A stretch of 64,000 nt of DNA from Rhodocollybia butyracea. Its lineage: Eukaryota; Basidiomycota; Agaricomycetes; Agaricales; Omphalotaceae. This document shows positions 44,956-55,728 of the stretch, piece by piece. A program made the translations under genes and the position numbers. Numbering within the stretch: the first letter of the stretch is position 1; the number at the start of each line of letters is the position of its first letter. The stretch covers positions 1 to 64,000 of the forward strand of contig JADNRY010000049.1 in the NCBI GenBank assembly GCA_015501585.1, given 5' to 3'. The notes below the pieces were generated by a model, which made no database searches, was not told where the DNA came from, and saw only the letters and a list, made by a program, of their open reading frames with translations.

Positions 44956-47802
44956 ATGAAAGAACGCAAATCAAGAGATCCCATCCCCCACCTGGTAGGG
45001 GATATTAACCCTCTTACTGGGAAACCAACGATCATCCGGCGATCTGACAAAATGGCCGAACATGCAAGAGACTACCATGAGAATTTACAACATGACCCGT
45101 CAGAGGCCAATATCAACCAGAAGAATGCTGATATCCGCAAAGTACTTTCAGAGGTAGGCCAGAAACTCAATGAGGAAGACAGCAACAGTCTTAAAACACC
45201 CATTGATAAAGAAACAATTGCCGAGGCCCTGAGAAGGAGTGCTAAAGGAGTAGCAGCCGGAGTCTCAGGTGTCCCGACAGAAGTATGGATGAAACTGAGG
45301 GCAAGATTTGATAACAACTCCAAAGCCAATAAATCCCTCCCACCGGAGAAAAAAGTCAAAACATTTGATGTCTTAACCTTTTTAGCCACTGCCTTTAATG
45401 ACATCGAGAAGAATGGCCTGATCCCAGGAAGCCAGTTTAATAAGGGATGGATGTGCCCCATATACAAAAAAAATGATCGCACCAAGATTGTAAACTATCG
45501 CCCAATCACCGTGCTTAACTCTGATTATAAACTTTTCACCAAAGCTCTCACCATCAGGCTAGTGAAGGTGATACCAACTGTGATACACAAAGATCAAGCC
45601 AGCTTTATGCCCCAGCAAAAAATCATTGACCACATATACCAGGCAAGGATGTTCATTGAATATGCAGAACAAGAGTCGCTTGATGGGGCCATGGTCCTAC
45701 TAGACCAAGAAAAAGCCTATGACAAAATATCCCATCCCTACCTCTGGGAAACCTTAAAGGCCTTTAATGTACCAGAAGAATTTATCTCCACCGTAAGATA
45801 CCTCTACACAGATGCAGAAACTCATGTCATGATTAACGGGGAACTGAGTTCCCCCTTCCGCATAACTAGGGGAGTCCGGCAAGGTGACCCTTTGTCTTGC
45901 CTCCTCTTTAACCTTGCTATTGAACCACTTGCCTCAATGATAAGGCACTCTCCATCCCTGAGAGGGTTTAACATCCCTGGGGCACTAGACCCCATGAAGG
46001 CATCTCTATTTGCCAATGACACAGCTGCCTATCTATGCAGCCAGGATAAGTTCTCTGACCTGTTAGAAATACTCCGCCAATGGTGCGACGCCTCTAGTGC
46101 AAAGTTCAATGTAGATAAAACTGTACTCATTCCAGTGGGATCTGAGGACTACAGACAGACTATTGTTGAGACTTGTAAACTAAATCCAGCCGATACCGGT
46201 TTCCCTGCAAACACAAAAATCCTAGCTGACGGGGAATCAACAAGACACCTGGGGGGACGAATCAGAAACCACACCAGTGACACAGACCCATGGCTCCCAC
46301 TAATTGAAAGAATTGAGTCCATCTTGGACCGATGCGCTGAGGGGCATCCAACCCTTGAGGCAAAGCGGCATCAAATCCAACTCACAATTGGTGCAATAAC
46401 CCAATATCTCACCCAAGCAAATGGAATGCCCAATAACATTACCAAATGCCTTGTTAACATCCAGCGGGCTTTTCTGGAGCCACCAATAAATAAGGAGACT
46501 ATGGCTGCTTGCCTGGAGGAAGGAGGGAAGAAGATCCTTGACTTGTACGCAAGAAATGATGCAATCCGTCTCATACAGTTGAAAGCCTATCTTGAACTGG
46601 ATTCCAGCTCACGCCCCATATGGGCATATATTGCTGATGCCCTTCTGAGGAAGTGCACCCCCAAGAGTGCAAAAATCCCTGATGAGCCTGGCAATATTCC
46701 ATATATCCAAAACTGGCAACCTACCAGCCGGAACCTTCCCCTGTCCCTCAAATCAATGGTTAAAGCTGCAAAGAAATACAGCCTGGACTATAACCTCCTG
46801 AAACCATCCCAGGCAATTCAGATGAACATGCCTCTTTGGCACCATATTGGAGAGAAGAAAGACATGACCCAATATAACAACTCCCCCACATGTAAATGCC
46901 TCCGCCAGAACCACCAGGTGTTTGAGGTCAAAGACGCTATTGCAATCATTGGACGACTTGACCATCCCACACATGAGAATCATGACAAGTGCCTATGCAC
47001 AGACTGCCTTAACGACCGCCTCTACAGTAAATGCAAGAACCCCCACCAGTGCGCCACAATGGCCGCAAGAAAGTTGAACTCACTGCAGGAGAAATGGGAT
47101 CCCCAGCGCTCTACTACTAATGAACATCTGGATCAAATAAATCTCGAGGAAGGGGACATCCTTTTTGACAGCAGACTGGATGCCCACTGCTTATCAGAAG
47201 GCTTCCATGTCTTCACTGCCCCCACTACAAATAAATGCACCACCCCCAAACCTATCCAGGAACACGCAGCCCCTGTTAATGATGGGCCGGAAACTTTCTC
47301 AACAATCTGGTGCGCAGGTAAATGCAAAGGTGCCAAATCAGATGAGGCTACCGCTACCGCCGGGATCTGGCTCAGCCCCGGAAATAGGCTGAACAAATCA
47401 ATTGCCTTGCCAAGCACACTTCGTCAGTCCAGCCCCACTGCCGAGGCTGTTGCGGTACTATCTGCAATCCACATGGTCCCACTGAACCAGCCACTCATTA
47501 TTGTCACCACGAGTGACCAGTTGTCCAAGAAATTTAAAGACCAAGTCTATGACTGGGAGAACAAAGGCTTTGCTGGAGTAAAAGACGCCCCTGTCCTGCG
47601 CCCTCTTCTAGCCAATTTACGGTCCCGAACTGCACCAACAATCTTCTGCGAAGGGGTCCGCACCATGGATCGCATGGCCTTTGATGGGGTAAATGCATGT
47701 GCAAGCACCAGCCACCCTCATTCCGGGCCCATTGACCTCTCATCCCCTCAAGGTTATGAAGTAAATGGAATCCACCAAGCTCACACGATCTTTGGCCTAT
47801 AA
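44956..47802 (+). pseudogene. LINE ORF2, reverse transcriptase and RNase H-like part
   Basis: 948 open codons. RT motifs in order: CPIYKKNDRTKIVNYRPI, LDQEKAYDKISHPYLW (first catalytic Asp region), ITRGVRQGDPLSCLLFNLAIEPL, then SLFANDTAAYL where the universal F-A-D-D box should be. The Asn codon AAT at 46015-46017 replaces the first Asp. A thumb region with a Cys/His-rich patch (CLCTDCLNDRLYSKCKNPHQC) follows near 47000, then an RNase H-like domain (STIWCAGKC...TAEAVAVLSAI...TTSDQLS) whose first acidic position appears to be Ala. The copy is therefore unlikely to be active. Confidence 0.9.
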
Positions 47803-48529
47803 GATGATTCAGAACCAAAAATCCCGAGAGCCCCGCCCACAAACTGAAGCATCTCTCAAGTCTGTCAAAGACGCTGTCAGTAGACACAACCACTCTTCCC
47901 CCACAACCAGTACAATCTGGAGATCCATCCGCAGCAAGAACCTCCGAAGGAGGGTGCGAAATTTTACCTGGGTTGCTATGCATGGAGCACAAAAAATTGG
48001 GCGCTTCTGGCGGCATATCCCCAAATGTGAGGATTGTGCTGAATGCCAACTCTGTGCCACAACCGAGGACATGAAACACATCCTTATCGAGTGCCAGCGC
48101 CCCCACCGTGCCCTTATATGGTCCATAGCCGAACAGCTGTGGCCCAACAAATTTGGAATATGGCCTGGAATTAGCCTAGGGTCTGCTCTTGGCTGCGGCC
48201 TTTTTGAATTTCACAATACCAAAGGGGAAAAAATCCCTGGAGCCCAACGTCTCTTTACAATCCTAATGTCCAAGTGTATGCACCTAATATGGAGACTGAG
48301 GTGTGACTCTGTTATAGACCATGGTGGGGAGGAAATCTCAATTGAGGAAGCTTACAACAAGCTCAAACAAGCGCTTAACAAGCGCCTTCAGCAGGATATT
48401 CAACAATCGAACAAAGCTCGCTGGGGCTCCCATGCCCTGCCAAAAGATGTGGTAGGCTCCTGTTGGTTCCCAGTGATCAAGGACACAACAACCTTCCCCC
48501 CAACTGGGTTGGGAAAACCGAGGTTTTAG
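47765..48529 (+). pseudogene. LINE ORF2 C-terminal zinc-binding region
   Basis: In a different frame from the RT, overlapping its end. RNFTWVAMHGAQKIGRFW, CEDCAECQLCATTEDMKHIL and ECQRPHRALIW match the zinc-binding region that ends many LINE reverse transcriptases (Cys-Cys-His-Cys spacing). One frameshift near 47775 separates it from the RNase H-like part. Confidence 0.85.
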
Positions 48530-48798
48530 TGGGTATTGGGCCACTATCTGACTATATGACACCTAGTAGCCAACCTCTGGCTGCCACCTGAGACTGTTAT
48601 GTCCAGGCGGCCCAAAGCCCCACACTATGGCTATCGCCATGTGCAAGCATACCATCGTTAGTGCATTTCCTCGGGGTGGCTTCTTTTCCCGCTGAAGGTT
48701 TGTCGCTTAGATTTCCCCTTCTCCCATATACAGTAGTTACGGAGCTAGCATTGTAAGCAGCTGCCAAGCTACAGCCCTTAAATGGGCAATGTACCACC

Positions 48799-48826
48799 AA
48801 AAAAAGAAAAAAAAAAAAAAAAAAAA
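48799..48826 (+). other. LINE poly(A) tail
   Basis: A-rich run with two G interruptions, immediately before the right-hand 16-bp target duplication. Confidence 0.9.
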
Positions 48827-49006
48827 AGAAAACGAGAACGCGCGCAGGCTCTGCGCGTTTGATCACGGTTTATTACATTCATTTACATGTGCTTAAGTCA
48901 CATCAAGGTCACATCAAACAAAGTTTGGACTTTACTGATTATAGTAAATTGAAACTTGAGGTTCATGTTCAAGTTCAGGGTGATCTTGCTACTGAACAGA
49001 GCCTTA

Positions 49007-50583
49007 AGAACCCAGCAAAACATGGGTGAACTGGAGCCGTTGTCAGGCACCATACAGCCGATTCCAGGAGTTCCCAGCGCTGGACAGTGCCGGAAAGTGC
49101 CGGAAAGCAGCTTCCCGTGCATACATGTTTTGCTGATGGACTACTGGTACATCAGGATAAGAGAAGGGGATGTCAAAGAAGAGCCCTAGTATCAATCTAT
49201 ATGATACTAGCATGCTATATGCCAAGCTAGACAGTATTCTATGGCCTTTTTATCGCTCTTGTGTTCTCTTCTTCCTCTTTGCTGTCATTCTAGGGCTCTG
49301 TCATAATTCTTCAAGTTCGCTGTTCAACAACTCCTCAACCTACTTTGGACTCTACCGCTTGAGAATGGATTCATTAGGCTTGGACATTTCCATGGTAAGC
49401 TATCTCAGCCTTCCTTGAACAACTTATTGAACCTTTTTTCTTTGATTAGCTCTTGTTGGCTTGTTGACGTTGTAGCACGCCGGTACGCCGCGCTCTATTG
49501 TTTTCAACTTTTCATTAATTCCCAGGGTAAGCTATCTCAACTTTTTCTTTGAGATAGCTAATTGAACAATTCTTTTTAGCTCTCGTGGTTGCCCTTCTCA
49601 ATATCCCATGACAACGTGTCGTATCTAGCGCTTGTAATCACGTCTGTAGTTTATATGTATTGGTCTTCTCTGTAGTCAGTATAGTTTGTATGTCATATTA
49701 AGTAGTTATAATAATTCAATATGATTCACACAGACCATCTCAGATGAACCCAGAGGAGCATAATAGTAACAGAATAGTAATATGCATCTTATTTTGTACA
49801 GTTCAGGCCGAATGAACCCAGATTAACCCGGAGGAACTCAGTTATATACAAAAATTAAATTTTCATTCTCTGTGTGGTTCTTGCCAGATAAACAGAGATA
49901 AAACAGACAAGAACAGCCTGTACGGCTGATATCTGGAACTTATTTGAAAACAGCTGGATCACTACTTTTAACATACCATCTCGGCCCTTCCCAGTGGGTG
50001 TTTTCACTGGGGGTCAGCACTTGCACTCGGGTGTTGACTCTTAGTTACACTCAATTCTAGCTAAGAAATCCCTGAGTGTTTCTGAGGGGTCGAGTACTCG
50101 GGTATCCGTGAATACTCTGCACTCGTGCCCATGTCTAGTGATTGGGAGGGCCGGGTCAGGATTTTAGCTGGCCCTGACCCTTGGTGACCCAACCCGGCCC
50201 TCCCCACCACTACTTGCACTAATTACACCTTGCCAGACTCATGGAAAGGATGCAGCTACAGAGGTCGTTTTGTATAAGAAGTCTACAACACCTATTGTCA
50301 CAGACTTAAGGGCAGTGGCAGCTGTAGTGGGGTATATACCAGGGGATATTATGGAATTGTAGACCATAGTAATGGTCTTGTAGATCCTATTTTTGAGGAT
50401 TGAATAAATTAACTTTGCTCTACTTTGAATCAATTAAAATAATTGTCTTAATTTTGGACACTCTAGTAAATGAGTGTTTGGCAAAAAAAAAAAAAACATC
50501 TAAATGATTGTCTCAGAGAATCAAATTAATTTGCACAGGGTTGATGATGGGCTTTACTTGTACAATATTTGAATGATTAGTAT
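49007..50583. other. Repeat-rich flank between Harbinger element and WD40 gene
   Basis: No gene. A GGTAAGCTATCTCA phrase is repeated (49394, 49526). 50136-50212 is a miniature palindromic element. 50240-50460 resembles 56980-57115 (GCTGTAGTGGGG...GAATTGAATAAATTA), probably the 3' end of a copia-type element. Confidence 0.5.
50136..50212. repeat. 77-bp miniature palindromic element (hAT-like TIR family 2)
   Basis: Begins TAGTGATTGGGAGGGCCGGG and ends with its near-complement CCGGCCCTCCCCACCACTA. The same TIRs bound the 722-bp element at 58588-59309. No target duplication is visible here. Confidence 0.7.
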
Positions 50584-53492
50584 TCAAAAGATCCTAGAGA
50601 ATGTTTCAATGTCCAACATGTAATCTGGTCCCTCTTGCTTCTGCTCTTTTATACTGCCACCTTTTCTCACACTTGGGTTCAGCTCTGGAACCACCTTGGG
50701 CTCAGATAAACTAGTGATGGTCTCTAAGTGATATTTCACTGGAGCTACCCCTTGAACTTTGTCTGGAAAACCACTCTGAGCAGCATTCAACAATTGCAAG
50801 AATGGGCGGACTTGGATCCTACCATCCATTGAGCCATAGACAATAGAAATCTCATCTGGACTGAATGCAATGGTTTTAACACCGGGATGTAACTGATTTG
50901 AAATCAAACTGGCATTTGATGATTCCCAAGTGCAGATTAGGCCATCCTCAGAGGATGACACAAAATACTTTCCGGAGGGTGAGAATTGAGCTGTGGTCAC
51001 AGGACCAGAGACTCTCAACGAGTATATGTTTGTGCCCAGAAATGTGTCCCAGATGCATATTCTTCCATCGTTTGACCCTGATAATATGTCTGAGCCATCA
51101 GGAGAGAACACCACTGAGGTTACCCTATCTGTGTGCCCTTCCAGATGATGGACCTCCTCGACTGTTGACACATCCCAGATCCGCACACTGTTGTCATCAG
51201 AACCAGAGGCAACACGAGTGCCATCAGGGGAGAAGGTAACTGAGTTTACCGTTTTGGTGTGCCCCTCCAGATAACGGATTTCCTCCCCTGTTAGCACGTC
51301 CCAGATCCGCACACTGCTGTCACCAGAGCCAGAAGCGACATGAATGCCATCACAGGAGAAGGCTACTGAAGTGACAGAATGAGTATGCCCTTCCAGTGAT
51401 GAACCAACTTGTTGCCCAGTCTCAAAAGCCCAAAGTCGAACGGCGCGGTCCCAAGAGCCAGAGACAATAGTTTTGCCGTTCGGAGAAAATGCAACTGAGG
51501 CTACCCCGTCACTGTGGCCTTTTATTGATGGACAAATTTGCTCTCCAGTGGACCTATCCCAAATTCGGACTGTGCTGTCAGCAGAGCCGGATACAATGCT
51601 TGTGCCATCAGGCGAGAACGCAACCGAGTTGACCGCATTGGTATGACCAGTAATCAATATATCATCCCTATGCTCGAAAAGAGCACTAGGACTAAATGCT
51701 CTTTTTTGGGGCTCAACGTAAGGGGGAAGCTCCTCGTCAGGCACGACCTCTGACTGAAGTAGATCCTCGACCTCGTATAGGGGGGGCTCGGGCATGAATG
51801 TAACAAGAGCGCGGTCTGCACTAGATGAAGCTTCGGTGGGAATATATCCTGGAGACATCGACGCCGGCAATGCACTTTGTTGTTTATGAGCTGCAGATAT
51901 GCCACCAACTGTTACAATCGTCGCTAGGTATACCTTTGTGCAGCATTATAATCATGTGCGCGCACCTAATATTCCACCGTATTCTTGGACAAATACTCCT
52001 GGGTGACAGTCTTTCAGTACTTGGTCAATAGTTGTAAGTTCCCCAATAATCTAGTGAAAGCAATACAGAAGTTGTTCACCTCTAGCTGTAGAGCGGAGGA
52101 AATGTAAGCAACAATACTTACTTTGGTAGACTTGGCGTGAAGCAAAAGATCATTTTCATGAACCACGGCAAAATCAGCATCAGAATTCTGAAATATGCTG
52201 TACTTCAGCACATGAACAAATGAAATTCCTGCTAAAAACATACATTAAGGATATAGTCAAGAGCTGCATGCATGTGATCCCATGTCTATGCGATGGTGAG
52301 TGCCACATACCTATAAAAAAGAATAAGAGGACACGTACCTCTTCTTCACCCTCGTCCCCTTCACTCCCTGATTTTATTACAAGATCTTTGCCCGATTGGC
52401 GGTCCTTTGAAGAGTCTTGAGGCTCTGCTGCTGCCTTAAGCTTTTTTGGGATCTTGTATCCCATTCTCTTCTTCATGCGAAAGCCTCGTAGAAAGATGCT
52501 CTGGTCAGACCGCTTGTTGATAGCATCAGCGTGAGCAAGCTCGCGGTCATTCTGTATCAGCTGCGAGCCTGCCAAGTCACTACGGCTGCTTATCCCCTTT
52601 CCCTTTCCCTTCCTCTTGGTCCCAGTAGGCTCGGACGTATGTTCGGGAAGACGAGGCAATGACGAGGGTGCGCCGTGGTATTTCAGAGTAAGTCGCTCTG
52701 AAGGACCATGTTGTATGAATGAGCCTCCGGAATTCTCACATCGAATGCTTGCTAATGCCTGTGCCCCGAAGGAGTTTTCGGGGCTGGCAATAGATAGCGA
52801 CAGGTTGCCTTCAATGCTTTCATTCTCCACAACGCCTGCAACCCATGACCATACACGAGTGCATCCGGTCACCATAATGATGTCCTCGAGACGGAGATCT
52901 CTAATTGTCTCGGCCATGGCTAACCAGTTGGAGCTATTTTTGATTAACTGTTCTTTGTAGAACCGCTCCAAGCGAAAGAGGTCTTCGCGTACCCCTTCAT
53001 CAAACCAGCCAAGTATGGCACCTGTGTTGCGCTCAAAAGTGAATCCCGAGCCACCATTGACAAGTGAGGGTCTAAATGTGCAAATTACCATGTGAAAGAA
53101 ATATTTTTCAAGGAGATACCTTACGTCACTATTTTAACAGCTGCACTTCCTTGCCATCTCTTTTCTGAGCGGTAAACGCGCTTCTCCATAGGGACAATCT
53201 TGGCGCGAATATCACTACGCACGGGGATAGGCTGAAAGTCGTCTGGAAGGGGACCCATCCCTTGTTCAGCATTCTCTTTCAAGCTAAGATGGATATTAAA
53301 AAAACGAGTAAATGAACCATCTAATTCCATCCATCCAACATCACCTGGGCGGATGTGGAGAAATGCTTTTTCAGTGTTCCTGTTAGCAGGGTCCATAGCA
53401 TATCCTGATGATGGCCTCCAGATAGCGAGGCCTTCTTCCACAGATGACATTTGTTGAGCATAAACAGTTGGGCGATGGTGTCTGCCGGGCAT
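50584..53492 (-). CDS. Basidiomycete-specific domain protein with C-terminal seven-repeat WD40 propeller
   Basis: Host gene with at least five short introns. ATG at 53490-53492; first exon RPGDVGWMELDGSFTRFFNI; intron GTAAGG...TTTAG near 53060-53115; then GSGFTFERNTGAILGWFDEG, IIMVTGCTRVWSWVAG, SIFLRGFRMKKRMGYKIPKK and, after two more introns, DADFAVVHENDLL. This string of motifs recurs in agaricomycete proteins of unknown function. A short linker (TIDQVLKDCHPGVFVQEYGG) then leads, past another intron, into a Pro-rich stretch and seven WD40 repeats (51690-50740), the first five very alike (GHT..V.SVAFSPDG...SGS.D..VRIWD). Stop at 50584-50586. All frames checked are open. Role unknown; propellers usually bind proteins. 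Near-identical repeats are also seen in fast-evolving fungal NLR-type genes, but no NTPase is present here. Confidence 0.83.
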
Positions 53493-55561
53493 TATTGAGG
53501 TAGATGGAAGCGGACGGCAATAGCGCAGGTGAGATCTATTATACGTATTAGTGCAAATAGTCAGCTGGTCACCGAATAGAGTTCATATCTTAGTTCAACA
53601 ACTGATCAAGCTATATTTCCCTCAAAGTTACTATCTTTAGAATGGACTGCGAAGCTGGCTTCTGACCCCGGGAGGTGGAGCTTGGGTGCCCGTCTTGCGT
53701 TTGTCAGGACTCGAGATCTTGGCGTGTCCTGAATAGGGCCACAAAAATGGTGAGGTTCTGTTACCGAGATCGACCCCAATTCCGAATACTCTCAGAGGCT
53801 CAGTTCAACTGATTTGGTATATCTTTCGTCCATCTGTATTACGACGATTTGTATTACGACGATCTGGATTACTCAGTTGCACGCTACACGGACCGTTCAG
53901 GAGACTTGGGAGATAAACATGTGCTACACTGAATGGTACTGATCTGGCTATATTTCCCTCTCCCACAAGAAATACAAAAAACATCCGCAGCGCAGATAGG
54001 CAGTAGGATATGTGATTTATGAGGTTTACATATCAGCAGCACTGATAATACTTAGTAGCAAAATACCATAGGACATCTAAAATGAAAATATGACTAACAC
54101 TCTGAAATTAGCTCAACAGAAAGATTTGTGTATTCTCTGTGTATAAGAAGGCTGCCTTCCAACAGTCTCCCCTAGGCAGACTCGTTATACACTGACGATC
54201 CAGACGGATGTGTGTATATAGAGTCTGCTAGTTCCCACGGGGTCAGCTGTTCGAAATTACAGCACAGCCACAGCAAACGCGTGCGTGTTTATCTTTCAGC
54301 GACAGGGTTTTTCCACTGTATTTTTCACGCTATTTGAATTATAATGAAAACCGTTTACTTTTGTATACTAATTGAAGTATCAAAATGCGCGAAGCTAGAA
54401 AATCTTCAGTGAGGCGCGGCAATGCCACCTCACGTGCCCCTGCATACAGATCGGCGGACCGGCATGTGGCAGTGCTCTATTTTCGCTCAGCTGCAAGCAC
54501 TACGCGGCTACTATAGGACTAGCCTTCCAAAGCTTTAGGTGATTATGCTTGTATTATATCATAAATCTGTGGATACAAAATGGTAGGTAGAATCTGGAGT
54601 CAAGCATGCATGCGAGTCTTGCGTCAAAATTTGGAATGAGTCTTGGTGGGTGACAAAGTAACTTGCCCTGTACTTGGTACTTGTACAGGTACAAGTACTA
54701 ATCAGTAAAACGTGGGTGAGCTGGAAATGCTGGACATACTTGGGTACTTGAACAGCATACTTGACTTCATGTTGAGTCTCCTACTGTGATAATTAATATC
54801 TTCACACTATATATTGCTCATACACATTGGATGAACCTCTCTGATAACTATTTTTCCAGTATTGGTCACTTTCTGTTAATGGTCACTATCAGTGTTCATT
54901 TAAAGCAAGGAATTACATACTAAGTACAAATTAGCTGGAGGGAGAGCACGAAAAGTCCGGTCCGGCCCGGTTCGCAGCAGTTTTTTGAGGACCGAGGACT
55001 GGACCTCTGGTCCGGTTCAGGAAAATTTCGGACGCCAGGACTGGACCGTAATTCCGCCGAGATTCCGTCCGGTTCAGGTTCTGAACACGTCCGGACCCTG
55101 AACGAAATGAAATACTATTATGCAGTAAATTAATCATTATACAGTTGAGTATTTCATATGGAATAAGCTAGTATGGAATAATCGTAATATGGAATAGGAA
55201 TATGCCTTCCCAGCTTGGGAGTGGCCCATATTCCATGAAATTGTGATCTGGAATATGGAATACAAAAATTGGATGGATATTCCATAGGACAATCATGGAT
55301 ATGACCCTTTCCTACCCTTATTGACCTAAATATTATTCTATGAGCCTTTCTACATTTTATATAGATGTGGCAACTGCTGAAACCATCAACAGGAATTATG
55401 TACCATAGGGAAATGCAATTCCCGGTTTTTTTCCCCACCTTCTATGGCTCCTGCTGTGAGCAAAAAAACACACAAAGTCAGGCAATACCAGCGGGGAGCC
55501 TGTGAAACATAGATCTCAAAAACCTCATGGCCCCAAAGATGCTCCCCGCACAATGGCAAAG
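53493..55561. other. Intergenic, repeat remnants
   Basis: The first few hundred bases should hold the promoter of the WD40 gene. 54950-55110 is a TCCGG/CCGGA-rich stretch with inverted symmetry, likely a decayed miniature element. 55150-55280 has repeated ATATGGAATA units, several in inverted orientation. No gene seen. Confidence 0.5.
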
Positions 55562-55728
55562 CTATGGAAAGCAAGAAGGGCCTGCCACGTCGGATCACGA
55601 ATTTTGACATCGCCGAACTGATGGATCCAAATCGGGACATGGACCTCGGGCACCTGCTATTATAATCAGGCAATCTATTATTATCTATTCATTATTGTCT
55701 TGCTCGTTTCGAAGTTATTAGTAGGGCA
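55562..55728 (+). repeat. 165-bp shared repeat, copy 3
   Basis: CTATGGAAAGCAAGAAGGGCC to GTAGGGCA, matching 28735-28899 and, inverted, 32196-32362. It runs directly into a CGGT-rich hAT-like left end at 55729. Confidence 0.85.

Larger units (their letters stand above)
40097..48826 (+). mobile_element. LINE retrotransposon (Tad1-like) with 16-bp target duplication
   Basis: Plus strand, 8.7 kb, ending in an A-rich tail (about 48799-48826). The 16-bp duplication AGAAAACGAGAACGCG occurs at 40081-40096 and 48827-48842. Gene order is ORF1 with a CCHC knuckle, then endonuclease, reverse transcriptase, RNase H-like region and a terminal zinc-binding region, as in fungal Tad1-type LINEs. The 5' 700 bp are untranslated leader and promoter. 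ORF2 is broken by several frameshifts and its RT active site is altered. Confidence 0.93.
34420..49003. mobile_element. PIF/Harbinger transposon, enlarged by nested insertions
   Basis: Left end GGCTCTGTTCAGTAGC at 34420 and its inverted match ending at 49003 extend for over 50 bp (AGATCACCCTGAACTTGAAC... and CCTCAAGTTTCAA are shared). Flanking TTA trinucleotides (34417-34419, 49004-49006) are the duplication expected for PIF/Harbinger. Inside are a convergent DDE transposase (plus) and Myb/SANT-like partner (minus). Subtracting the three nested inserts (34851-36901, 37501-38117, 40097-48826) leaves roughly 3.2 kb, a normal size for this superfamily. Confidence 0.93.
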
